In this document: in pieces, positions 7,113 through 14,088 of the stretch | Layout of the letters: each line of letters opens with the position of its first letter | How positions within the stretch are numbered: the first letter of the stretch is position 1 | From: Actinomycetota bacterium | Lineage (GTDB): Bacteria; Actinomycetota; Actinomycetes; S36-B12; UBA5976 | Assembly (NCBI GenBank): GCA_009923375.1 | Contig: RFTO01000010.1 | Location: 1 to 15,601 of the forward strand | Direction of reading: 5' to 3' | Length of the DNA stretch: 15,601 nt | Program-made: the position numbers and the translations under genes | The notes under the pieces: model-generated | Seen by the model: only the letters and a program-made list of their open reading frames with translations | What the model was told of the DNA's origin: nothing | Database searches by the model: none

Positions 7113-10100
7113 CAAGATGCTCGCATCAATCATGTTTGGTGATGACGGAAGTGGAAAGTCGTGGTCGCAGGAGCAATGGGACGCGATCACTGCCCCCTTC
7201 GCCCCTCACCTGGTCGTGGCGGGCGCCGGTTCGGGTAAGACCACTGTTATGGCCGCTCGGATCGTGTGGCTTGTTGCACAAGACCTGGTCGACCCTTCTG
7301 CGGTGCTCGGTCTGACGTTCACAAACAAGGCGGCCCGCGAATTCAACGAGCGGGTTGAGCGTGCATTGCGGCGACTTGGGAGTGGGTCTGCCTCAGCTGA
7401 CTCCTTCGAGGCGCTGCCGTTGATCTCCACCTACCACTCATTCGCCCAGACGCTGCTCGGCACCCATGGCCTGCGGCTCGGCTATGAGCCCGGTGCCGAG
7501 TTGCTCAACGAGGTCACGCGCGCTCAGATGGCGATGCGCGTCGTGGCGCAGACTCGGTTACCGCTACAGCACGTCTCTGACCGCCTGATTGACGTCGCCG
7601 GGCAAGTGATGTCCGTCGACGACCTGTTAGCGGAGCGGTTGATTGACCCTGTGCAGCTGCGTGAATCAGCTGAGGCAGAAATCGAGAGGGCGAGCACATC
7701 AACGCGCTCTAATGATGTTCTGCGCAAGATCATCATTGCCTGTCAGCGGCGAATCGAGTTAGCGCAATTGGTGCAGGAGTTTCGGCAAGCGAAGGCAGAT
7801 GCCTTCGTCGCCGACTTCGCCGACCAAATGCGTGCTGCGGCAGATGCCGCCCATCGTTTGAGGGCAGGCGACGCCGCTGCAATCGAGAACATCCGGGGAC
7901 AGTTCCAAGCTGTGTTGCTGGATGAATATCAAGATACATCTGTGGCGCAGCGGGTAATGCTGCAGTCACTCTTCGGCGATGGCCATCCGGTTATGGCAGT
8001 CGGTGATCCCTGTCAGGCGATTTACGGCTGGCGCGGCGCAAGCGTGTTCAACATGGACCATTTCGTTGATGACTTTGCGGTCGCACCGGGCACACCAGCC
8101 ACGAAGAGTGATCTGACATACGTGCGGCGCTGTGCTCCTGAGATCTTGCAGGTGGCCAATGCTGTGAGTGCGGAGATTCGCTCCGCTCATCCAATCGTCC
8201 AGGAGTTACGAACACCCGAGGGTGACGCCAGGCAGGGCCGCTTCGTGATCGCCTTCCATGAGGAGTACGACAGTGAGACTGAGTGGCTTGTCGATCAAGC
8301 GAAAGCGGCGTTGCGTGACGCAGCGCCGGAGGACATCGCAGTCTTATGCCGAAAGAACCGTGACGTTGCAAGGATGGCGGCTGCCTTCGACTCGGCTGGG
8401 ATCGCCTATCAGGTCAACAGCGTAGGCAGCCTGCTCGCACGCCCTGAGGTGGCTGATGTGCGAGCGGTGCTGCAGTTGCTACACGACCCGGCGGCGAATG
8501 TCGCCTGCTTGCGAGTCTTGACCAGCCCCCGCTGGGCACTCGGCGTGCGCGACCTCGCAGCGCTTGGGGCACATGCTGCGAAGTTGTCAGGGTTCACGTT
8601 GCCGGAAACCGGCGCCACTCTTGATGAGCGTCTTGATGAGGCAGTTCAGGGCCGCGATGAAGCCGACTTATCGGCGCTGATCGAAGCAGTGGATGACGTC
8701 GCCCTCAATCGCGATGCACTCGCGGGCCAGCTATCCGATGAAGCGCGCCTGCGTTGCAAGGAACTCTCCACTGAGATTCGCCGGCTTCGAGCCCATGTTG
8801 GTGAGCCATTACACGATTTAATCCGGCGAGTGATCGACACCTGCGGTATCGGGGTGGAGGTGCTCTTGGCGCCTGAGTCGCTTCGCAGCACCAAGGTCAC
8901 GGCTTTGGATGCCTTGGTTGACGCGGCAGGCGATTTCCTCAGCTTGGACGGTGAAGCATCGCTGGCATCGTTCCTAGCGTGGTTGTCCGACGCCGAGAAC
9001 ACCCAACGTGAGCCACGCTTGCCAGACCTCGGACTGGGGGCCGGTATCAGATTGATGACTGTGCACGGGAGTAAAGGTCTTGAATTTGATGTGGTGCTCT
9101 TGCCGTCATTAAGCGATGGAGTGTTCCCCACGACACAGATGCGGCCGATGTGGCCATCATCGCCCGTGGGGTTGCCGAGTAGCTTGATGGAAGAGCGCGA
9201 AGAAGCACATAAGTCCGCGTGGTACCCCAACTACGCAACTGGACCGGATGACAAACAAAAGACGCAATATCGCGATGAGATGCGCGCACTCCACATCCTG
9301 GAAGAACGCAGGCTGGCATACGTCGCCATCACTCGTGCGCGCTCTCTGGTGATTGCCAGCGGACACATCTGGGGGTCAATGGCGAAGACTGCTCGCACTC
9401 CCTCGCCATGGCTGCTGACGATGCAGCAGCACATCAACGCTGGCGCTCCGGGAGTCATCGACACTTGGGCGGATGCACCTGCTGATCCCAAACGCGATGT
9501 GGACGAGTCAATCGGTGCGGCCACCTGGCCAGTCATCATGCCCGAGGCTCAGCGTGCGCGGTTGTTTTCGGCGATTGCGGCAGTGCGTAATGCAGAGCGT
9601 GACAAAGCACTGGAGGACCTCGCATCGGAGTCAGATAGTGACGCTGATGATGAAGTCAGCGCTCTCCATGGTGGTGAGCGCCTTGGAGGGCTCAGTGAAG
9701 GTGAGCGGGAGCTCGTCGAACGATGGGATCGAGATATCGCGGTGTTGGAAAGTGAAAGCGCCGAGGATTTCGCACTCGTGCGTTATGTCCGCTTACCCGC
9801 CAGTATCACCACAACTGATGTCATGCGCATCGCTGAGAATCGAGAAGCATTCGCCATCGATCTGGCTCGACCAATGCCCCGTATCTCATCAGTGGCAGCC
9901 CGCAGAGGAACCGACTTCCATGCGTGGGTGGAGCAGCGGTGGCGAGGAGATCTGGGATTGGTGTCACCGGCAGATGCCGAAAGCGTCGATCCCACGTGGC
10001 GGCCTGATCCGGACTTAGCTGCGCTGATGGAGTCCTTCGACAACGGGCCATTCGGCAATCGCCCACCGTTTGCGGTCGAGGTTCCGTTCAGCACCGTTAT

Positions 10101-10359
10101 CGACGGGGTGCCGGTGAGAGGCCGAATCGACGCCGTTTTCGCACTCGATGATGGCACGTGGGAGGTGATTGATTGGAAAACTTCTGTGAAGGAGAATGCG
10201 GATGAGAATCAACTTCGCGTCTACAGGAAAGCGTGGGCGGAGATTCGCGAGGTTGACCAATCCATCGTGAGCGCTGGTTTCCACTATGTGCGAACCGGCG
10301 CAACCATCATGTTGGATGACCCGGCCGCGGACTTGTCCGGGTTACTCCGAGGCCAGTGA
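7099..10359 (+). CDS. adnB: AdnB: UvrD/RecB-family helicase-nuclease subunit
   Basis: Starting at the ATG at 7099, 1086 residues, overlapping the adnA stop by 14 nt, which suggests translational coupling and equal production of the two subunits. In the mycobacterial enzyme AdnB is the main translocation motor, and both subunits carry nuclease domains. Visible: Walker A G-A-G-S-G-K-T-T at 42-49, D-E-Y-Q-D-T-S at 275-281, G-D-P-C-Q-A-I-Y-G-W-R-G-A at 302-314, motif V near 652-663 (T-V-H-G-S-K-G-L-E-F), an inserted stretch rich in Pro/Trp/Glu at about 675-733, and motif VI from 735 (E-E-R-R-L-A-Y-V-A-I-T-R-A-R). The nuclease has G-T-D-F-H at 937-941, D1011 (G-R-I-D), D1025 and K1027 (I-D-W-K-T), and Q1038 to Y1042 (Q-L-R-V-Y). 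Unlike AdnA it has no Fe-S cysteine set. All catalytic residues I can place are intact. Its last 18 bp overlap mrx1 tail to tail. Confidence 0.94.
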   Translation: MMMTDKMLASIMFGDDGSGKSWSQEQWDAITAPFAPHLVVAGAGSGKTTVMAARIVWLVAQDLVDPSAVLGLTFTNKAAREFNERVERALRRLGSGSASADSFEALPLISTYHSFAQTLLGTHGLRLGYEPGAELLNEVTRAQMAMRVVAQTRLPLQHVSDRLIDVAGQVMSVDDLLAERLIDPVQLRESAEAEIERASTSTRSNDVLRKIIIACQRRIELAQLVQEFRQAKADAFVADFADQMRAAADAAHRLRAGDAAAIENIRGQFQAVLLDEYQDTSVAQRVMLQSLFGDGHPVMAVGDPCQAIYGWRGASVFNMDHFVDDFAVAPGTPATKSDLTYVRRCAPEILQVANAVSAEIRSAHPIVQELRTPEGDARQGRFVIAFHEEYDSETEWLVDQAKAALRDAAPEDIAVLCRKNRDVARMAAAFDSAGIAYQVNSVGSLLARPEVADVRAVLQLLHDPAANVACLRVLTSPRWALGVRDLAALGAHAAKLSGFTLPETGATLDERLDEAVQGRDEADLSALIEAVDDVALNRDALAGQLSDEARLRCKELSTEIRRLRAHVGEPLHDLIRRVIDTCGIGVEVLLAPESLRSTKVTALDALVDAAGDFLSLDGEASLASFLAWLSDAENTQREPRLPDLGLGAGIRLMTVHGSKGLEFDVVLLPSLSDGVFPTTQMRPMWPSSPVGLPSSLMEEREEAHKSAWYPNYATGPDDKQKTQYRDEMRALHILEERRLAYVAITRARSLVIASGHIWGSMAKTARTPSPWLLTMQQHINAGAPGVIDTWADAPADPKRDVDESIGAATWPVIMPEAQRARLFSAIAAVRNAERDKALEDLASESDSDADDEVSALHGGERLGGLSEGERELVERWDRDIAVLESESAEDFALVRYVRLPASITTTDVMRIAENREAFAIDLARPMPRISSVAARRGTDFHAWVEQRWRGDLGLVSPADAESVDPTWRPDPDLAALMESFDNGPFGNRPPFAVEVPFSTVIDGVPVRGRIDAVFALDDGTWEVIDWKTSVKENADENQLRVYRKAWAEIREVDQSIVSAGFHYVRTGATIMLDDPAADLSGLLRGQ

Positions 10360-10617
10360 CGCGAGGCGTTCCTTGATCTGGATGACCGATGGGTTCGTCA
10401 AGGAGCTTCCGTCGCTGAAGTGCAGCGTGGGCACTGTCTGGTTGCCACCGTTGGCATTGATGACGAAGTCAGCCCCAGCGGGGTGCTCCTCGATATTAAT
10501 CTCGGAGAACGTGATGCCTTCGCGGTCGAGCTGCTTCTTCAGTCGCTGGCAGTATCCGCACCAGCTCGTGGAGTACATGATGAATGTGCCGGCGGCCGGG
10601 TTTGCATCGACTGACAT
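10342..10617 (-). CDS. mrx1: Mycoredoxin 1-like glutaredoxin
   Basis: 91 residues, the usual size for actinobacterial mycoredoxins. The thioredoxin-like fold shows the active site W-C20-G-Y-C23 and the cis-proline loop T-V-P at 61-63, with N-G-G-N-Q before it and the family sequence S-L-T-N-P after. Family knowledge: mycoredoxin reduces mycothiol mixed disulfides in the cytoplasm, taking the place glutaredoxin has with glutathione. The ATG at 10617 is preceded by AGAGGA at 10630-10625, seven bases upstream. The gene is convergent with adnB (18-bp 3' overlap) and divergent from uvrD2 (42 bp between start codons). Position next to uvrD2 is shared, from memory, with Mycobacterium. Confidence 0.93.
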   Translation of the reverse strand: MSVDANPAAGTFIMYSTSWCGYCQRLKKQLDREGITFSEINIEEHPAGADFVINANGGNQTVPTLHFSDGSSLTNPSVIQIKERLASLASE

Positions 10618-10624
10618 GGGGTCA

Positions 10625-10630
10625 TCCTCT
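10625..10630 (-). promoter_or_regulatory. Ribosome binding site of mrx1
   Basis: Read on the minus strand this is AGAGGA, seven bases before the ATG at 10617. It is the clearest Shine-Dalgarno site in the 42-bp divergent gap; the opposite gene, uvrD2, has only a weak GGTTGGA. Confidence 0.6.
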
Positions 10631-10659
10631 CAGATGTGCGGCGTGGTTGGATCGCCTGT

Positions 10660-12357
10660 ATGAGCAGCTCAGCGGACACCAGATTCGCCCCGGATGCTGC
10701 AGCATTGCTTGCTGGGTTAGATGACCATCAACGCGAGGCCGCAATGTCGGTCTCCGGCCCGATGCTCATCGTCGCGCCGGCAGGTTCCGGCAAGACGCGC
10801 ACCATCGTGCATCGCATCGCCTATGGCATTCAGGTGGGTGCCTTTGAGGCAGAACACACGATGGCCATCAGCTTCACTAACCGCGCCGCTGGTGAGTTGC
10901 GTGATCGTCTGCAGGCTCTCGGAGCACACAAGGTGACGGCGCGGACTTTCCACGCCGCAGCCCTTAGACAGTTGCGTTTCTTCTGGCCCAGCACCGAAGA
11001 TCGACCCCTTCCAACCCTTCGGACAGATCGTGCGGTGGTGCTTTCAGAGATTGCATCCCTGCCCGTTTTCGATTTGGACTCATCGTCAATCAAACAGGTT
11101 GTGACACTCATCGAGAGTGCGAAGGCGCAGGCGTTTGGCCCTGAAGGCATCCAAGAATTCATTCTCGGCCAGCGGTTGTTGCCTGACGTCACGATTGACC
11201 GGCACATTGTAGGTGAGATTTACAGCAGCTATGAAGATGCCAATGTCGCCGCGAACACCATGGATTTCGATGATGTGATAGCGCGTCTCGTTGGGATTTT
11301 CGATGCGCAACCAGCGACTGCTGCTGCTGTCCAGCGGCAATACAGGCACCTCACTGTGGACGAGTTCCAGGACACCACTGTCATGCAGCGAGCCTTGCTA
11401 ACGGCATGGACGGGCCCTGCACGGGATGTCTGCGCTGTTGGTGATCCGCACCAGTCCATTTACGGATTCGCTGGCGCCAGTGCGGATGCAATGCAATGGT
11501 TCGGCCGCACATACAGCGGGTGTGAGACGGTTCGTCTGGACACTTGCTACCGATCCACTCCGCAGATCATCCGTTTTGGGGCCCGCATCCGGGCCGCGTT
11601 AGATGATCGGACGACGGTGCGATCAGTTCGGGATGCTGGTGCTGAGGTAAGCGTTTTGCCCGCTTTCGCAGATGAGATCACTGAGATCCGAAGCATCGCC
11701 GCGGCCATCAGCGACCTTGTGCGCGATGGGGCGGAGCCTTCGCACATCGCAGTGCTCTCTCGAATCAGCGCCCAAGGGGCACTGATGGAGGAGGCATTGG
11801 CGAGCTGGGGGCTGCCGGGCATCACTGCCGCACCTGCTGGTTATTTCAGCCGGCCGCTTGTCCGCAAAGCCATCACCCTCCTGCGCGGAGCGAGCCACGA
11901 TCCGCGCGCATCGGAGGTGCCGCTGGCGGACTCTGTTGCAGATGTTCTGAGCACTATGGGTTGGGAGCCGGTGTTGCCCGCACTGACCGGCAGCAAGAGG
12001 CAGGACTGGTTGTATCTCCAGGCGTTGGTGCGCTGCGCCAAGGACTTCGAACACCTGCATCAGGCGGCGACGCTCGCAGAGTTTGTGATTGAACTGGATC
12101 GCCGCGCTGATTTGGCATCGCCGCCGACTGTCCACGCTGTGTCTCTGCTGACCGCCCATGCGAGTAAGGGCTTGGAGTGGCCGCATGTGTTCATCATTGG
12201 CATGTCTGAGGGCTTGTTCCCATACGGCTCGAAGCTGACCGAGGCGGCGATGGCGGAGGAGCGCAGGTTGTTCTATGTTGCGGCGACTCGCGCACGTGAC
12301 TCGCTGACGGTGTCAGGGTTTGGCCGCTTCTCGTCATTGGTTGCAGGCGCGTCCTGA
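10660..12357 (+). CDS. uvrD2: UvrD2-like SF1A DNA helicase, short form without tetracysteine/HRDC tail
   Basis: 565 residues from the ATG at 10660; an in-frame start at 10636 would add eight residues unlike the family. It opens like mycobacterial UvrD2 (L-L-A-G-L-D-D-x-Q-R-E-A). Walker A A-P-A-G-S-G-K-T at 39-46, an F-T-N-R-A-A-G-E motif Ia, a T-F-H-A-A-A-x-R-Q-L motif, D-E-F-Q-D at 234-238, G-D-P-H-Q-S-I-Y-G-F-A-G-A at 261-273, C-Y-R-S-T-P-Q (motif IV), T-A-H-A-S-K-G-L-E-W from 498 and motif VI E-E-R-R-L-F-Y-V-A-A-T-R-A-R from 533 are all present, so ATPase and translocase activity is expected. The protein stops about 20 residues later. M. tuberculosis UvrD2 (about 700 residues) continues with a four-cysteine motif and an HRDC domain, both absent here. 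The convergent neighbour begins four bases after the stop, so no remnant lies downstream. Confidence 0.88.
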   Translation: MSSSADTRFAPDAAALLAGLDDHQREAAMSVSGPMLIVAPAGSGKTRTIVHRIAYGIQVGAFEAEHTMAISFTNRAAGELRDRLQALGAHKVTARTFHAAALRQLRFFWPSTEDRPLPTLRTDRAVVLSEIASLPVFDLDSSSIKQVVTLIESAKAQAFGPEGIQEFILGQRLLPDVTIDRHIVGEIYSSYEDANVAANTMDFDDVIARLVGIFDAQPATAAAVQRQYRHLTVDEFQDTTVMQRALLTAWTGPARDVCAVGDPHQSIYGFAGASADAMQWFGRTYSGCETVRLDTCYRSTPQIIRFGARIRAALDDRTTVRSVRDAGAEVSVLPAFADEITEIRSIAAAISDLVRDGAEPSHIAVLSRISAQGALMEEALASWGLPGITAAPAGYFSRPLVRKAITLLRGASHDPRASEVPLADSVADVLSTMGWEPVLPALTGSKRQDWLYLQALVRCAKDFEHLHQAATLAEFVIELDRRADLASPPTVHAVSLLTAHASKGLEWPHVFIIGMSEGLFPYGSKLTEAAMAEERRLFYVAATRARDSLTVSGFGRFSSLVAGAS

Positions 12358-12361
12358 ACTT

Positions 12362-13399
12362 CTAGGTGCATCCGCAAGCGGGGTGCGGCGCAACACCCAC
12401 GGTCGCGATTGATGCGATCGCATCCCAGGCCAGCACTTCACTGCACCCCTCGGGCAGTAAGCCGTCCGCAAACGCGAGCGCCCGCCCCGCAGCCACGGCA
12501 GCAGCAAGTGAGATTGCGTGAGTTGCGGGCTTCGGCGGTGTACTGACAATCAGTGACGGGTCACCGCAGGAGGCACTAGTGGCGCTGTTACTGGCGTGGC
12601 GTTGCGTTAACTGCCAACAACGCGTGCAGGCCGATACCCCCGGGATTACCCAAGGGCCACACGTCATCCGAGAGCCAGCAACGCTTACGCACATATGCGG
12701 GACTCCAAGTCGTTGATACTCATCAGCGATGTGAGTTGCCAGCATTGGATCGTTGGTTGGGCTGAAGGTGGCGATGATCACCGCGTGAGCAGGCATCTGT
12801 GCAGGGGACTCCTTGATCTGCGCGGTTCTTCCCATGTTCCGCGTCCGCGCTCCCGGGTGTGTGTGCTGCCAAGGGGCGTCAACGATTTGCACACCAGCAC
12901 CCCTGCAGATGTCCTCTATTGCCTGCACGAGTGGAAGTGAGCCGACCACTGCAATCCCCGTGCTCAGTCGCGATCGTGCCACCGTGCCGGAGTCGTCGGC
13001 AAGATCATCGGCAACCCGAGATGTGGCTTCTGCAAGGGCCGATGCGGATACCGGGACGTGGGCATCTCGGGAAGTCACGGGCTTTGGGGCGAGAACGCAT
13101 CCAGCCGAGATAAGCGCATCCAAGATCGGCTGCAGATGAGGATCCGCCTCGACAACGGCGCTGTAGGGGAGCGACCCGTCCAATGTCGTCACCCATGCGG
13201 CGATGGGGGCGAGGTTCTCTAGCGGTCCATCGAGTACCAGCGAGGGGTGAGGTCCGATAGTGAGCCGAGTGTGACTTTCCCATAACGGCGCACAACCTGG
13301 GCGCAGACGGGGTCGGCCATGTGAGTCGGTGGCGTAGGGAGTGCAGACAGCGCCGGTAGTGGAGGGGGCGCTCGTACAGGAGTGGGTGCTCGGAGTCAT
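12362..13399 (-). CDS. Orphan E1-like protein, TOMM cyclodehydratase/leader-peptide-binding family
   Basis: 345 residues from the ATG at 13399; a GTG three codons earlier (13408) is an alternative. An N-terminal part (about 31-104) carries R-L-R-P-G and L-x-x-L-I-x-A-G-C-V, like the peptide-clamp region of TOMM/azoline ThiF-like proteins. The middle holds a degenerate nucleotide-fold strand (G-I-A-V-V-G-S at 148-154) without a normal G-x-G-x-x-G loop. C258-T-R-C261 and the terminal H-P-A-C342-G-C344-T form a probable structural zinc site; P-G-V-S-A-C-T-R-C-W-Q-L is family-like. Such proteins usually present a precursor peptide to a YcaO enzyme, but no YcaO, precursor peptide or oxidase gene is in the window. 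From memory, mycobacteria carry a similar orphan near uvrD2 (Rv3196). Its substrate is unknown. Convergent with uvrD2 (4-bp gap). Confidence 0.75.
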   Translation of the reverse strand: MTPSTHSCTSAPSTTGAVCTPYATDSHGRPRLRPGCAPLWESHTRLTIGPHPSLVLDGPLENLAPIAAWVTTLDGSLPYSAVVEADPHLQPILDALISAGCVLAPKPVTSRDAHVPVSASALAEATSRVADDLADDSGTVARSRLSTGIAVVGSLPLVQAIEDICRGAGVQIVDAPWQHTHPGARTRNMGRTAQIKESPAQMPAHAVIIATFSPTNDPMLATHIADEYQRLGVPHMCVSVAGSRMTCGPWVIPGVSACTRCWQLTQRHASNSATSASCGDPSLIVSTPPKPATHAISLAAAVAAGRALAFADGLLPEGCSEVLAWDAIASIATVGVAPHPACGCT

Positions 13400-13454
13400 G
13401 GACCCCACATTCGTTTACGTTGGCTGTGGACGGCACCTGCGTTCCACAAGCCCT

Positions 13455-13497
13455 CCGTGGTATGCGGATGACAACACTTCTCATCCGCACACCACGG
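13455..13497 (-). terminator. 16-bp inverted repeat before the E1-like gene (terminator or attenuator)
   Basis: CCGTGGTATGCGGATG (13455-13470) and CATCCGCACACCACGG (13482-13497) pair over 16 bp with an 11-nt loop. The one imperfect position (A13462 with C13490) is a G-U wobble in minus-strand RNA but a mismatch in plus-strand RNA, favouring a minus-strand transcript. It lies about 50 bases before the start of the E1-like gene and after the DUF5679 gene. No T-tract follows. Confidence 0.55.
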
Positions 13498-13499
13498 TG

Positions 13500-13525
13500 C
13501 AGTCAGTCGCGAAAGCGACTGACTG
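13500..13525 (-). terminator. Perfect 11-bp hairpin just after the DUF5679 gene
   Basis: CAGTCAGTCGC (13500-13510), a four-base loop (GAAA on +, TTTC on -), then GCGACTGACTG (13515-13525). It begins 11 bases after the DUF5679 stop codon, the usual place for an intrinsic terminator. There is no T-tract on the minus strand. The GAAA loop would be a GNRA tetraloop only in plus-strand RNA, so a plus-strand role is not excluded. Confidence 0.6.
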
Positions 13526-13536
13526 TCATACCGGGA

Positions 13537-13698
13537 TCAAGCCTTGGGCAGGAACTTGTTAATTCCGCTGCCACAGTCAGGGCACTTTGCTTTGGCCATG
13601 CGGCGACCCTTGTCGTTAACGACAATCTCGCCACCGGTCACGTTCTTCTTGCCCTTGCACTTGAGGCAGTGAATTTCGCCTGTGAAGGTGTCGGCCAT
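13537..13698 (-). CDS. DUF5679 zinc-ribbon protein
   Basis: 53 residues from the ATG at 13698, starting M-A-D-T-F-T-G-E as the family does. A longer in-frame reading from 13776 adds 26 non-family residues and is rejected, because GAGAAAGGG (13713-13705) lies six bases before the ATG at 13698. Two CxxC pairs, C11-L-K-C14 and C39-P-D-C42, make a rubredoxin-like zinc knuckle; K-G-R-R-M-A-K between them is a basic stretch typical of DUF5679. Family function is unknown; nucleic-acid binding or a structural role can be guessed from the basic zinc ribbon. A 6-bp stem (13723-13728 with 13733-13738) lies about 25 bases before the start codon. Confidence 0.85.
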   Translation of the reverse strand: MADTFTGEIHCLKCKGKKNVTGGEIVVNDKGRRMAKAKCPDCGSGINKFLPKA

Positions 13699-13704
13699 GA
13701 AAGA

Positions 13705-13713
13705 CCCTTTCTC
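13705..13713 (-). promoter_or_regulatory. Ribosome binding site of the DUF5679 gene
   Basis: Minus-strand GAGAAAGGG ends six bases before the ATG at 13698 and fixes the start at that codon rather than further upstream. Confidence 0.65.
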
Positions 13714-13824
13714 GCGTGCGGACACCCCGGTTGGGGTGCTCTTCGTGAGCCTGAACGTAACCGAGGGCATGGGCATCTCGCGCGTGTATGGATGTGTTGC
13801 GCGCGTGTCTTACGTCTCTGACCT

Positions 13825-13842
13825 CAATTCACGCGTGAATTG
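13825..13842. promoter_or_regulatory. 18-bp perfect palindrome, candidate operator
   Basis: CAATTCACGCGTGAATTG reads the same on both strands, with no spacer. It lies 127 bases upstream of the DUF5679 start codon and just before TTGACG on the plus strand. Perfect palindromes of this length are typical of dimeric repressor sites (TetR, MarR or GntR type), but no regulator gene is in the window and I cannot assign a binding protein. It does not match the LexA box. Confidence 0.5.
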
Positions 13843-13892
13843 TCCAAATTGACGGTTTTAGCGCTGCGCTGACCTGTACTCCGCTGACCAGC

Positions 13893-13921
13893 CCTGCACT
13901 GCACTGACCTGCACTGCACTG
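13893..13921 (+). repeat. 14-bp tandem direct repeat
   Basis: CCTGCACTGCACTG occurs at 13893-13906 and again at 13908-13921, period 15. Flanking CCCTGCA (13892-13898) and TGCAGGG (13920-13926) are inverted, so the block can also fold. CTGACC recurs at 13869, 13884 and 13904. Confidence 0.8.
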
Positions 13922-13950
13922 CAGGGCATGAACCCCCAGACAAAGCGAGA

Positions 13951-14010
13951 CCCTCTCGTTCGCGTTTGCATGTGCCTTCCCCTTGCACACGCCGCCCGCG
14001 CTCGAGAGGG
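13951..14010. repeat. Inverted repeat, 8-bp arms
   Basis: CCCTCTCG (13951-13958) and CGAGAGGG (14003-14010) are perfect inverted copies 44 bases apart. The left arm also sits in a small local hairpin (CGAGA 13946-13950, TCTCG 13954-13958). Function unknown. Confidence 0.5.
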
Positions 14011-14088
14011 GCTCGTTATCAGCAGGGTACGCGCCACGGGTGATGCGGTCAATGCTTACGAGTTGACGCATCGCTAGCGTTCCAGCGC

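Larger units (their letters stand above)
13699..14088. other. 390-bp divergent intergenic region with palindrome, repeats and hairpins
   Basis: No open reading frame here resembles a protein family, and no tRNA or known small RNA is recognised. It separates the minus-strand DUF5679 gene from the plus-strand metallopeptidase gene, so both promoters should lie in it. It holds a 6-bp leader stem (13723-13738), an 18-bp palindrome (13825-13842), a TTGACG element (13849-13854), a short direct-repeat cluster (13869-13926) and an 8-bp inverted repeat (13951-14010). TAGCGT (14075-14080) fits TAnnnT and ends eight bases before the ATG at 14089, compatible with a leaderless start, but no good -35 partner is seen. 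Confidence 0.6.

Noticed and set aside
8646..9230. 194-codon open frame on - inside adnB
   Set aside because: Antisense shadow; Ser/Arg/Pro-rich, no recognisable motif, while the plus-strand frame carries helicase motif V.
10626..10659. PafBC-type or LexA-type damage promoter before uvrD2
   Set aside because: CTCTCAGAT resembles part of the RecA-NDp element, but the possible -10 (TTGGAT, 10647-10652) is at the wrong spacing, and no LexA palindrome (TCGAAC-N4-GTTCGA type) is present.
11623..12186. 187-codon open frame on - inside uvrD2
   Set aside because: Antisense shadow of a helicase core; Arg/Gln/Cys-rich with no family features.
12362..13698. A RiPP/TOMM biosynthetic cluster with the DUF5679 protein as precursor
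   Set aside because: No YcaO, oxidase, transporter or protease of such clusters is present, and the 53-residue neighbour is a conserved zinc ribbon rather than a leader-plus-core peptide.
13861..14088. A small protein gene (for example a WhiB regulator) or known RNA
   Set aside because: Open frames of 64 and 90 codons here lack the four cysteines and G-V/I-W-G-G turn of WhiB proteins; no tRNA, tmRNA, SRP or RNase P features are seen.
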